Source of the DNA: Ramlibacter sp.
GTDB taxonomy: Bacteria > Pseudomonadota > Gammaproteobacteria > Burkholderiales > Burkholderiaceae_C
Direction of reading: 5' to 3'
Assembly (NCBI GenBank): GCA_016713005.1
Contig: JADJPY010000012.1
Location: 248,001-312,000 of the forward strand
Length of the DNA: 64,000 bases
Position 1 is the stretch's first letter, and each line of letters opens with the position of its first letter. The position numbers were made by a program, and so were the translations under genes. Below, piece by piece: positions 44,643 to 58,012 of this stretch. A model generated the notes under the pieces. The model worked only from the letters and a program-made list of their open reading frames with translations. It was not told where the DNA came from and ran no database searches.

Positions 44643-44701
44643 CCCAGTGGCGGGTTGGCACTTCTGAACAAACCTACTTGAGATCGACAGGAAGGGAATC
44701 C

Positions 44702-46546
44702 ATGCGGAATCTGAAACAAATCATCGGTGGGCTGCTGATCGTGGCGCTTGCCGCTTGTGGTGGTGGTGGTGGCGACCCTGGGGGCGGAACAGGCGGTGGT
44801 GGGTCCACTTCCTCAACTGCCGCATCGGTGGAGCTGATCGCCGCTTCCAATACGCTGCAGTCTGCGGGTGGTACGGTGTTGATCACCGGCGTGGTCAAGA
44901 CTTCCGCCAACAGTGTGCTCCCCAACCAAACGGTAACCTTCTCTTCCACGTCCGGTTCACTTCAGGGTGCGGCTACGCTGACGGACGACAACGGTGTTGC
45001 CACCGTCACGCTCACTCCAGGCACCGACAAGTCCACCCGGGTGATCCGTGTGACCCTTACGGCAGGCACTGTGTCTGGCTTTGTGGATATTGCCGTCACG
45101 GGCAGTCAAATCTCCATCAGCGGCTCCGGATCGCTGATTTCTTCAGCAGGCGCCAGCGCCTACACCGTCAAGGCGATTGACTCCGCCGGCAACGCCATTG
45201 TGGGTGCGGCCATCACGCTTTCTTCCGCATTGGGGAACCCGCTCAGCACCACCTCGTTTGTCACCGACGGTCTGGGTCAGGCAAGCGTTCTCCTGACACC
45301 GTCGGTGCCGGGTACCGACACGCTGACTGCGTCCGGCTTGGGCGCTCAAGCGCAACAGTCGGTCTTTATCAGCGGCGAAGACTTCCAGATACTGTCTCCG
45401 GGTTCCGGGGCACTTGTGGCAATCGGCGCTTCCCAAACGGTGACAGCGCGCTACCTGGTGGGCTCGACGCCACAGGTCGGCCGAACGGTGACGTTCAGTT
45501 CTACCCGCGGGACGATCTTGCCGTTTACTGTCCTGACCAATGCTTCCGGAGAAGCCACGGCAACACTGTCGTCCAGCACCTCCGGTGCGGCCATCGTCGG
45601 CGCTGCCATTGCCGGTGTCGCCCAGACCAGCGTCCCGGTGGAGTTTGTGGCTACCACGCCAGCCAGCCTGGTGTTGCAGACCAACCCCAGTGCCATCCTT
45701 CCCAACTCATCGGGCAGTGCCAACCAGGCCAGCGTCATTGCCACGGTGCGTGATGCCTCGGCAAATCCGGTCAAGAACGTGTCGGTCAACTTCACCCTGC
45801 AAAGCGTGAGTGGTGCGCTGTCCGCTGGCAGCGCCATCACCGATTCCAACGGCAACGCCCAAGTGAGCTTCATTTCCGGCGCGTCTTCAACCGCTTCCAA
45901 CGGTGTGCTGATGACGGCCACGGTGGTGTCCAACCCTGCCATTCAGGGAACGGCCAGCATGACCGTGAACGGTCAGGCCCTGTTCATCACCATGGGCACG
46001 GGCAATACCATTTCCAACCAGAATGAAGACACTTACCGCAAGAGCTTCACCGTCTACGTAACGGATGCAAACGGTGCACCGGTGGCTAGCAAGAGCGTTG
46101 TGCTCTCGGTTTACCCCATCGAGTACTACAAGGGCCGACTGGCATGGGATGGCGTTGCTGCGTGGCAATTCGCTCCTGGTGGTACTCCCCAGATATGCGC
46201 CAACGAAGATGCCAATGGGAATGGTACTTAGGACGCGGGTGAAGACGTGAACAACAACGGAACTCTGGAGCCTGGGATTCCGGTTTCAATTTCGCCTGGA
46301 ACGGTTGTTACCGACGCGAACGGCTTTGCCACCTTCAATCTTCTGTACGCCGAGAATTTCGCTCCGTGGGTCCGCGTGCGCGTCAAAGCCACGGCCAGCG
46401 TTTCCGGTACCGAGTCTTCGCGGCAGATTTCCTATACATTGACTGGGGCTGCAGCGGACTTCACGGATGAGGGCGTTCCTCCTGCTGGTGTCTCCAGCCC
46501 GTTCGGTGAGGACCTCGACTGCTCGATCCCGCCGCCGACGCCCTGA
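44702..46546 (+). pseudogene. Big_1 (invasin-like Ig) lipoprotein, interrupted by an in-frame TAG
   Basis: Predicted surface or periplasmic lipoprotein: lipobox LAACGGGGG near residue 20, a Gly/Ser/Thr linker, then three or four bacterial immunoglobulin-like (Big_1) repeats marked by NGVATVTLTPG, LGQASVLLTPS, SGEATATLSSS and NGNAQVSFISG. A Ca-binding-like segment NEDANGNGT is cut by TAG at 46229-46231 (codon 510). The same frame continues DAGEDVNNNGTLEPGI and another Ig-like part to TGA at 46544. TTG to TAG would explain it. The full product would be 614 residues. Location between pilQ and aroK suggests a pilus- or envelope-linked role (inference). Start supported by GGAAGGGAATCC upstream. 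Confidence 0.82.
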
Positions 46547-46548
46547 GC

Positions 46549-47073
46549 ATGATCGTTGCCCTTGTCGGGCTGCCCGGCAGCGGCAAATCCACCGTCGGGC
46601 GGCAACTCGCCCGGCGGCTCTCGCTCCCCTACGCGGATGCCGACCACGCCATCGAACAACGGCTGGGTTGCAGCATCCGCGATTTCTTTGAGCGCGAGGG
46701 CGAGGACGCCTTCCGCGATGTCGAAGAACAGGTCCTGGACGAACTGACCCAGCGGCCTTCGCTGGTGTTGTCCACAGGGGGCGGTGCGGTGCTTCGCCCC
46801 GCCAACCGCGAGCACCTGCACGCGCGCACCCAGGTGGTTTACCTGCACGCCACGCCAGAAGACCTGCACCGGCGCTTGCGGCACGACCAGCACCGTCCGC
46901 TGCTCCAGGTCAGCGACCCTCTGGCGCGACTGCGCGAACTCAGCGCGGTGCGCGACCCGCTGTACCGGGAGGTGGCGCACCACGTCATCGAGACGGGCCG
47001 ACCCTCGGTGGCCACGCTGGTCAACATGATCGTGATGCAACTGGAGCTGGCCGGCGCGCTGCCTCCGGCCTGA
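46549..47073 (+). CDS. aroK: shikimate kinase
   Basis: A 174-residue cytosolic enzyme phosphorylating shikimate at position 3. P-loop GLPGSGKST, shikimate-binding DADHAIEQ and STGGGAVLRP, lid arginines in RHDQHRPLLQ, and RDPLYREVAHHVI near the C-terminus. It starts two bases after the Big_1 gene's stop and precedes aroB, the usual aroKB pair. Confidence 0.95.
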   Translation: MIVALVGLPGSGKSTVGRQLARRLSLPYADADHAIEQRLGCSIRDFFEREGEDAFRDVEEQVLDELTQRPSLVLSTGGGAVLRPANREHLHARTQVVYLHATPEDLHRRLRHDQHRPLLQVSDPLARLRELSAVRDPLYREVAHHVIETGRPSVATLVNMIVMQLELAGALPPA

Positions 47074-47124
47074 CCGCCCGGCCCGGCCCGCTGCCGGGTG
47101 GACTGAGCGCCTAAACTCCGTGCT

Positions 47125-48264
47125 ATGCCTGCCCCAGATTTCGCTCCCCCGCTCCCGCCCATGGTCGCCCCGGGCGACGCCACGCAAACCGTTCGCATTG
47201 AGCTTGGCGAGCGCAGCTACCCCATCCTGATAGGCGCTCGCCTGCTGGACGACCCGGCCGCCTGGGCCGGCCTGCCGCGCGCGCACGCGGCCATGATCGT
47301 CACCAACTCCACCGTGTCGCCGCTGTACGCCGCCCGTCTGGCCAATGCCTTGCGCGGCCACTACGCCGTGGTCCGCGAAGTCGCGTTGCCCGACGGCGAG
47401 GCCCACAAGGACTGGGCCTGCCTCAACCAGATCTTTGATGCGCTGCTGGGTGCGGGCTGTGACCGCAAGACCGTGCTGTTCGCGCTGGGCGGCGGTGTGG
47501 TGGGCGACATGACCGGTTTTGCCGCGGCCTGCTACATGCGCGGCGTGCCCTTCGTGCAGGTGCCCACCACGCTGCTGGCCCAGGTGGATTCGTCGGTGGG
47601 CGGCAAGACGGCCATCAACCATCCGCTGGGCAAGAACATGATCGGTGCGTTCTACCAGCCCGAGCGTGTGGTGTGTGATCTGGACACGCTGGCCAGCCTG
47701 CCACCGCGCGAGCTGGCCGCCGGCCTGGCCGAAATCGTCAAGTACGGGCCGATCGCCGACATGGCCTTCATGGACTGGATCGAGACGAATGCCGACGCCC
47801 TGCTGGCTCGGGAGCCCCGCGCGTTGGCGCATGCCGTGCGGCGCAGCTGCGAAATCAAGGCATGGGTGGTCGGCCAGGACGAGCGCGAATCCGGACTTCG
47901 GGCGATCCTGAACTTCGGCCATACCTTTGGCCACGCCATCGAAGCCGGCCTGGGTTACGGTGCGTGGCTGCACGGCGAGGCAGTGGGTTGCGGCATGGTC
48001 ATGGCGGCCAGGCTGTCTCAGCGACTGGGGCTGGTGGACACGGCCTTTGTACAACGCCTCACCGGGCTGATCGCGCGCGTTGGCCTGCCTGTGACCGGCC
48101 CGGCACTGGGAGCGCAGCGCTATCTGGAGCTGATGCGGGTGGACAAGAAGGCCGAGGGCGGAGAAATCCGCTTCGTGCTCATCGACGGCCCGGGGCGCGC
48201 CGTGATGCGGCCGGCACCCGATTCATTGGTGTGCGAAGTGCTCGCCGAGTCCACAGCCGCGTGA
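47125..48264 (+). CDS. aroB: 3-dehydroquinate synthase
   Basis: A 379-residue NAD- and zinc-dependent enzyme converting DAHP to 3-dehydroquinate in aromatic amino acid synthesis. FALGGGVVGDMTGFAAACYM binds NAD; PTTLLAQVDSSVGGKTAINH and LGKNMIGAFYQP form the active site; metal ligands lie in LAEIVKYG, NFGHTFGHAIE and WLHGEAVGCGM. The N-terminus is about 15 residues longer than usual, so the ATG 12 codons downstream (MVAPGDATQT) is an alternative. Confidence 0.96.
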   Translation: MPAPDFAPPLPPMVAPGDATQTVRIELGERSYPILIGARLLDDPAAWAGLPRAHAAMIVTNSTVSPLYAARLANALRGHYAVVREVALPDGEAHKDWACLNQIFDALLGAGCDRKTVLFALGGGVVGDMTGFAAACYMRGVPFVQVPTTLLAQVDSSVGGKTAINHPLGKNMIGAFYQPERVVCDLDTLASLPPRELAAGLAEIVKYGPIADMAFMDWIETNADALLAREPRALAHAVRRSCEIKAWVVGQDERESGLRAILNFGHTFGHAIEAGLGYGAWLHGEAVGCGMVMAARLSQRLGLVDTAFVQRLTGLIARVGLPVTGPALGAQRYLELMRVDKKAEGGEIRFVLIDGPGRAVMRPAPDSLVCEVLAESTAA

Positions 48265-48278
48265 GGTGCCAGCTGCGA

Positions 48279-48340
48279 TTGCTATGAAAGTTATAGCGGG
48301 TCAACAAGTACTGGCGGGGGCTGGAGGCCAATTTCGCATG
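48279..48340 (+). repeat. GCTAT-type dispersed repeat, full copy
   Basis: TTGCTATGAAAGTTATAGCG, then GGTCAACAAGTA, then CTGGCGGGGGCTGGAGGCCA and ATTTCGC. It fills the aroB-dgt gap and ends 8 bases before the dgt start codon, so it forms most of the dgt leader. This copy is the best reference for the family in the window. Confidence 0.88.
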
Positions 48341-48348
48341 AAAAATCC

Positions 48349-49485
48349 GTGACAGCCGCTCCATTTGCCTGCGATCCCGCCCGCTCGCGTGGCCGCCGCC
48401 ATCCGGAGCCGGCGCCCCCCACGCGCACCGAATACCAGCGCGACCGCGACCGCATCGTCCACTCCACGGCTTTTCGCCGGCTGGTCTACAAGACGCAGGT
48501 GTTCCTCAACCACGAGGGCGACCTGTTTCGTACGCGGCTCACGCATTCGCTGGAAGTGGCGCAGCTGGGCCGCTCCATCGCGCGTTCGCTGGGGCTGTGC
48601 GAGGACCTGGTCGAGGCGATCGCGCTGGCGCACGATCTGGGGCACACGCCTTTCGGGCACGCGGGCCAGGACACGCTGAACGCCTGCATGGACGGCCACG
48701 GCGGCTTTGAGCACAACCTGCAGAGCCTGCGCGTGGTCGATTCGCTGGAGGAGCGCTACCCGCAGTTTGACGGCCTCAACCTCAGCTTTGAGACACGCGA
48801 AGGCATCCTCAAGCACTGCTCGGCCAGCAACGCCCGCAAGCTTGAGGCCGCCGAGCCCGGTGGCGTGGGCGCGCGTTTCCTGGCGGGCACCCAGCCGGGG
48901 CTGGAGGCACAGCTGTGCAACCTGGCCGACGAGATCGCCTACAACGCGCACGACATCGACGACGGCGTGCGCTCCGGCCTGATCACCGTGGAGCAGCTGG
49001 CCCAGACCGAACTCTTCGAGATGCACCGCGAGGAGACGCTGCGCGAACACCCCGCCCTGCAGGGGCGCCGCGTGCTGTACGAGTCGATCCGCCGCATGCT
49101 CAGCGCGCAGGTGTTTGACGTGATCGATGCCACGCGTGCGGCGCTGGCGCAGGCGCAGCCCGCATCGGTGGACGCGGTGCGCGCCAGTGCGCCGCTGGTG
49201 ATGTTCAGCCCGGCGATGCGGCAGCGTTCGCTCGCGCTCAAGCAGTTTCTGCACCGCAACCTGTACCGCCACCCCCAGGTCGTGGACACCACGGCGCAGG
49301 CCCGCCGGGTGGTGCAGGAGCTGTTCGCCATCTACCGCGATCAGCCCGCGCTGATGCCTCCCGCGCACGCCGCGCGCGCCGACCTGCCGCGGGCCGTGGC
49401 CGATTACATCGCCGGCATGACCGACCGGTTTGCCCTGCGCGAGCACGCCCGCCTGACCGGCACGCGCCTGCTGGCTGCCGACTGA
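48349..49485 (+). CDS. dgt: deoxyguanosinetriphosphate triphosphohydrolase-like protein
   Basis: A 378-residue HD-domain dNTPase that splits dNTPs to deoxynucleoside and triphosphate. HD motifs: RTRLTHSLEVAQ, LAHDLGHTPFGHAG and the later LADEIAYNAHDIDDG, in the expected order. RTEYQRDRDRIVHSTAFRRL is the family N-terminal signature. The start is a GTG at 48349 (MTAAPFACDP) with no clear ribosome site, because the dispersed repeat occupies the leader. It is immediately followed by the MFS gene. Confidence 0.93.
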   Translation: MTAAPFACDPARSRGRRHPEPAPPTRTEYQRDRDRIVHSTAFRRLVYKTQVFLNHEGDLFRTRLTHSLEVAQLGRSIARSLGLCEDLVEAIALAHDLGHTPFGHAGQDTLNACMDGHGGFEHNLQSLRVVDSLEERYPQFDGLNLSFETREGILKHCSASNARKLEAAEPGGVGARFLAGTQPGLEAQLCNLADEIAYNAHDIDDGVRSGLITVEQLAQTELFEMHREETLREHPALQGRRVLYESIRRMLSAQVFDVIDATRAALAQAQPASVDAVRASAPLVMFSPAMRQRSLALKQFLHRNLYRHPQVVDTTAQARRVVQELFAIYRDQPALMPPAHAARADLPRAVADYIAGMTDRFALREHARLTGTRLLAAD

Positions 49486-50664
49486 ATGCGCAACACGCGG
49501 TTGCCCGCTGCCATCGTCGTCGCCGCGGGCGTAAGCGCGGCCCTGCACGTGGGCAAACTGCCGCCCGCGATTCCCGTTTTGCGCGATGCACTGGGTGTGA
49601 CGCTGGTGGAGGCGGGTTTCCTGCTGTCGCTGGTCCAGCTGGCGGGCATGCTGCTGGGTCTGGCGGTGGGGCTGCTGGCAGACGGCGCCGGCCTGCGCCG
49701 CAGCGTGCTGGCTGGATTGATCATGCTGGCGCTGGCCAGCGGGCTGGGCGGCTTTGTGCAGGACGCATCGCAGCTGCTGGTGTTGCGTGCCCTGGAAGGC
49801 GTGGGCCTCTTGCTGGCTGCCATGCCCGCGCCCGGGCTGATCCGCCGCCTTGTGCCACCCGGACAGGTCGACGCCGCGCTGGGCTGGTGGGGCGCCTACA
49901 TGCCGCTGGGGACGGCGCTGGCCTTGCTGTGCGGGCCGCTCGTCATGGAGCAATTGGGCTGGCCGGGCTGGTGGTGGATGCTGGGAGGGGTGTCGCTGGC
50001 CGCGGCGCTGGCTGTGTGGCGCATGGTGCCGGCGGATCCGCCGGCGTCGGCAACGCAGGGCACCGCAGGCTGGCTGCAGCGACTGCACCGCACGCTCACT
50101 TCGGCCGGGCCCTGGCTGGTGGCGCTGACCTTCGCCATGTACTCCAGCCAGTGGCTGGCGGTTATTGGCTTCTTGCCGTCGATGTACGCGCAGGCCGGCG
50201 TGGCGGCGCACACCACAGCATTGCTGACTGCGTTGGTGGCCGCGGTCAACATGGCAGGCAACATCGGCTCCGGGCGCTTGCTGCAGCGCGGTGTGCGCGC
50301 GGAGCGATTGCTCACTGTCGGCTTTGTGGCCATGGGGCTGGGGGCCTGGGTGGCGTTTTCGGCGTTTGGCGGGCAGCCGCTGCCGCTGCCGGTGCGTTTC
50401 GGGGCGCTGCTGGTGTTTTCGATGGTGGGCGGGCTCATCCCGGGCACGCTGTTTTCGCTGGCGGTGCGTTTCGCACCGGGGGAGGGCACGGCTTCCACCA
50501 CCGTGGGCTGGATGCAGCAATGCTCGGCCCTGGGCCAGTTCGCCGGCCCCCCGTTGGTGGCCTGGATGGCCATTCAAACCGGCGGCTGGGAATGGACCTG
50601 GGTCGTGACTGGTGCGGCGGCTGTGGCAGGGCTGGTGCTTGCCCGACTCTGCGGAAAACAATAA
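49486..50664 (+). CDS. MFS transporter (CynX/NimT-like)
   Basis: A 392-residue inner-membrane transporter with about 12 hydrophobic helices in two halves, split by a loop around PADPPASATQGTAGWLQRLH. The MFS loop 2-3 motif is present as GLLADGAGLRRSVLAGL. No substrate-specific signature was recognised; cyanate/nitroimidazole-type and other small-solute exporters are similar. Its ATG directly follows the dgt stop, so the two are probably co-transcribed. The TAA stop lies inside the left REP-like hairpin of the RAYT module. Confidence 0.85.
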   Translation: MRNTRLPAAIVVAAGVSAALHVGKLPPAIPVLRDALGVTLVEAGFLLSLVQLAGMLLGLAVGLLADGAGLRRSVLAGLIMLALASGLGGFVQDASQLLVLRALEGVGLLLAAMPAPGLIRRLVPPGQVDAALGWWGAYMPLGTALALLCGPLVMEQLGWPGWWWMLGGVSLAAALAVWRMVPADPPASATQGTAGWLQRLHRTLTSAGPWLVALTFAMYSSQWLAVIGFLPSMYAQAGVAAHTTALLTALVAAVNMAGNIGSGRLLQRGVRAERLLTVGFVAMGLGAWVAFSAFGGQPLPLPVRFGALLVFSMVGGLIPGTLFSLAVRFAPGEGTASTTVGWMQQCSALGQFAGPPLVAWMAIQTGGWEWTWVVTGAAAVAGLVLARLCGKQ

Positions 50665-50685
50665 TTGGGGTCAGATTCCAATTAT
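50661..50685 (+). repeat. left REP-like hairpin
   Basis: Arms ATAATTGG and CCAATTAT (8 bases) enclose GGTCAGATT. It overlaps the last codon and TAA stop of the MFS gene and can form a terminator-like hairpin. Confidence 0.8.
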
Positions 50686-50711
50686 CATGGGGTGGACTAC
50701 ACGCCTCAACC

Positions 50712-51410
50712 ATGGCCCGCCTGCCCAGACTGACCGTTCCCGGCTATCCGCACCACGTCATCCAGCGCGGCAACAACCGTCAGACGATTTTTGCCGGCAC
50801 GGGCGATTACGAAGCCTTTCTCGGACTTTTAGGAGACAACGCCGTCCGGTTCGGCGTGGCGCTGCATGCCTATGTGCTGATGGGCAATCATTTCCACCTG
50901 CTGGCCACCCCGGAGGCGGCCGACAGCCTGCCGGCGCTGATGCAGGCAGTGGGACGGCGCTATGTGCGGTGGTTCAACGACGCGCAGGGGCGCACCGGCA
51001 CCCTGTGGGAGGGACGGTACAAGTCCACGCTGATCCAGACCGAGCGCTACCTGCTGGCGTGCATGGCCTACATAGATCTGAACCCCGTCCGCGCGGGGAT
51101 GGTTGCCGAACCGAGCGACTATCCCTGGTCCAGCCACGTCCACTACACCGGTCTGCGCCACGACCGCTTGGTGACGCCTCACCCGCTGTATTGGTCACTG
51201 GGCAACACGCCGTTTGCCCGTGAGGCAGCGTACGCGGAATTGGTGCGCCAGGGCATCACGGCGCAGCAACAGGACGAACTGACGCGGTCGGCGCTCAAGG
51301 GGTGGGCGCTGGGTGAAGCGGATTTTGTCGCGAACCTGCAAAAGGCGACGCCACGTCGTGTCAGCCAGGCGGCGGCAGGACGGCCGGCTCGCAAGACATT
51401 TCCTCACTGA
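50712..51410 (+). CDS. REP-associated tyrosine transposase (RAYT, Y1_Tnp/IS200-like)
   Basis: A 232-residue HUH-Y1 single-stranded DNA transposase. N-terminal VPGYPHHVIQRGNNRQTIF, the HUH metal motif in YVLMGNHFHLLATP near residue 60, LWEGRYKSTLI, and the tyrosine region CMAYIDLNPVRAGMV near residue 125. The C-terminal extension (LKGWALGEADFVANLQ) is typical of the RAYT clade rather than IS200 itself. The ATG at 50712 lies 26 bases after the left REP copy. No partner gene or cargo is present. Confidence 0.92.
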   Translation: MARLPRLTVPGYPHHVIQRGNNRQTIFAGTGDYEAFLGLLGDNAVRFGVALHAYVLMGNHFHLLATPEAADSLPALMQAVGRRYVRWFNDAQGRTGTLWEGRYKSTLIQTERYLLACMAYIDLNPVRAGMVAEPSDYPWSSHVHYTGLRHDRLVTPHPLYWSLGNTPFAREAAYAELVRQGITAQQQDELTRSALKGWALGEADFVANLQKATPRRVSQAAAGRPARKTFPH

Positions 51411-51444
51411 AAAGTGGACTCAACCCTCATGAATGTTAGACTAT

Positions 51445-51465
51445 TTGCTATCATTTTTGATATGT
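51445..51465. repeat. partial GCTAT-type palindrome near the RAYT gene
   Basis: TTGCTATCATTTTTGATATG retains the left arm and loop of the dispersed repeat but lacks the right GC and the CTGGCGGGGGCTGG tail. It lies between the RAYT stop and the right REP-like hairpin. Confidence 0.5.
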
Positions 51466-51498
51466 CCCTTATTATTTTCGACGCTTGACGCGGTTGAA

Positions 51499-51523
51499 AT
51501 AATTGGAATCTGACCCCAATTAA
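51499..51523 (-). repeat. right REP-like hairpin
   Basis: Inverted copy of 50661-50685 with one difference at the outer end. It ends 6 bases before the -35 box proposed for gltB. Confidence 0.8.
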
Positions 51524-51528
51524 AAAAA

Positions 51529-51557
51529 TTGGCATTGTTGTTGCGGTGCACTATGCT
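51529..51557 (+). promoter_or_regulatory. candidate gltBD promoter
   Basis: TTGGCA, 17 bases, TATGCT: good sigma-70 boxes with optimal spacing, ending 31 bases before the gltB ATG. The GGAG ribosome site lies in between. The promoter begins just after the right REP-like hairpin. Confidence 0.6.
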
Positions 51558-51588
51558 TCCAATCCCGTGAAATGAACAGGAGAGCGCC

Positions 51589-56319
<4,731 letters not shown>

Positions 56320-56337
56320 GAGTCGAAGGAACGATCA

Positions 56338-57802
56338 TGGGTAAAGTCACCGGCTTCATGGAGTACGCGCGCATCGAGGAGGGCTACAAGCCCGTGCCGA
56401 GCGCGTGAAGCACTACAAAGAGTTTGTCATTGGCCTGGATGAGGCACAGGCCAAGGTGCAGGGCGCGCGCTGCATGGACTGCGGCACGCCGTTTTGCAAC
56501 AGCGGCTGCCCGGTCAACAACGTCATCCCCGACTTCAACGACCTGGTCTACCGTGGCGACTGGCAAAACGCCATCACCGTGCTGCACTCCACCAACAACT
56601 TCCCCGAGTTCACCGGCCGCATCTGCCCCGCCCCGTGCGAGGCCGCCTGCACGCTCAACGTGAACGACGACGCGGTGGGCATCAAGAGCATCGAGCACGC
56701 CATCATTGACCGCGCATGGTCCGAGGGCTGGGTCAAGCCGCAGCCGGCCAGGCACCGGACGGGCAAGAAGGTGGCGGTCGTCGGCTCCGGCCCCGCTGGC
56801 CTGGCGGCGGCGCAGCAGCTGGCGCGCGCCGGCCACGACGTGACCGTGTTCGAGAAGAACGACCGCGTGGGCGGCCTGCTGCGCTATGGCATCCCCGACT
56901 TCAAGATGGAAAAATCGCACATCGACCGCCGCGTGGAGCAGATGCAGGCCGAGGGCGTGAGCTTCCGCACCGGGGTGCTGGTGGGCACCTTCCCCAAGGA
57001 CAGCAAGGTCACCAATTGGGCCAAGGAAACCGTCAGCCCCGAGCAGCTGCGCAAGGACTTCGACGCCGTGCTGCTGGCCGGCGGCTCTGAGCAGTCGCGC
57101 GACCTGCCCGTGCCCGGCCGTGACCTGGACGGCATCCACTTTGCGATGGAGTTCCTGCCGCAGCAGAACAAGGTGAACGCCGGCGACAAGGTCAAGGGCC
57201 AGCTGCGCGCCGATGGCAAACACGTCATCGTCATCGGTGGCGGCGACACCGGCAGCGACTGTGTGGGCACCAGCAACCGGCACGGCGCGGCCAGCGTCAC
57301 CCAGTTCGAGGTGATGCCCCAGCCGCCCGAAGAGGAAAACAAGCCCCTGGTGTGGCCGTATTGGCCCCTGAAGCTGCGCACCAGCTCCAGCCACGAGGAA
57401 GGCTGCGTTCGCGAGTTCGCCATCTCCACCAAGGCCTTTACCGGCGAGAAGGGCAAGGTCACCGGCCTGACCACGGTGCATGTGGAGTTCAAGGACGGCA
57501 AGCTGGTGGAGATCCCCGGCACCGAGAAAACCTACCCCGCCGACCTGGTGCTGCTGGCCATGGGTTTCGTGAACCCGGTGCCCACCGTGCTGGACGGCTT
57601 CGGCATCGAGAAAGACCCCCGCGGCAATGCCCGGGCGCACACCGAGTTTGCGGGTGGCTACGTCACCAGCGTGCCCGGCGTGTTTGCTGCCGGCGACATG
57701 CGCCGTGGCCAGAGCCTGGTGGTCTGGGCCATCCGCGAAGGCCGCCAGGCCGCCCGCTCGGTGGACGAGTTCCTGATGGGGTTCAGCGACCTGCCGCGCT
57801 GA
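56338..57802 (+). CDS. gltD: glutamate synthase small subunit, frameshifted near codon 20
   Basis: Flavoprotein that passes electrons from NADPH to GltB. Fe-S cysteines lie in CMDCGTPFCNSGCP and CPAPCEAACTL, FAD in VGSGPAGLAAAQQLARAGH, NADPH in VIGGGDTGSDCVG, and the late VFAAGDMRRGQSLVVWA is typical. The natural start is ATG 56338 (MGKVTGFMEYARIEEGYKPV), 18 bases after gltB. That frame ends at TGA 56406-56408, and the rest is read one frame over from GTG 56405 (RVKHYKEFVIG). GTGCCGAGCGC here against the expected GTGCCCGAGCGC indicates one missing C near 56395. The GTG-started 465-residue remainder keeps every cofactor motif, but I think a sequencing error is more likely than a real loss. Confidence 0.9.
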
Positions 57803-57824
57803 GGGCTTGCCGGCAGGGGCTGGA

Positions 57825-57881
57825 TTGCTATAAAAAAGATAGTAGGTCAGCAAGTACTGGCGCGGGCTGGAGGCCGATTTT
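57825..57881 (+). repeat. GCTAT-type dispersed repeat, full copy
   Basis: TTGCTATAAAAAAGATAGTA, GGTCAGCAAGTA, then CTGGCGCGGGCTGGAGGCCG and ATTTT. It is very close to the 48279 copy, with the right arm slightly degenerate (ATAGT). It lies in the 210-base gap between gltD and mlaF, where no other feature was recognised. Confidence 0.85.
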
Positions 57882-58012
57882 CCCTAGAAAGTCCCGCTAC
57901 ACCCGGTTTCACGCGTTTCCGGGGTTTTCGGGCTCTCAGCAGGCCCGGACACCGTATCATTCCTAGTCCCCCTGATCACCCGGGTGCCCCGCCAGCACCC
58001 TTGCATTGCCCC

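Larger units (their letters stand above)
50661..51523 (+). mobile_element. REP-RAYT module (transposase flanked by inverted REP-like hairpins)
   Basis: A tyrosine transposase gene lies between two 25-base copies of the same sequence in opposite orientation (50661-50685 and 51499-51523, 24 of 25 bases identical). Each copy has ATAATTGG / CCAATTA arms around GGTCAGATT. There are no IS-type terminal duplications that I can see. The layout is that of REP-associated transposases, which are domesticated and act on the REP sequences rather than moving themselves. Confidence 0.8.

Noticed and set aside
50661..51523. An ordinary insertion sequence with cargo
   Set aside because: The gene is of the RAYT type, the flanking copies are REP-like hairpins inside neighbouring gene ends, and no target duplication or second gene is present.
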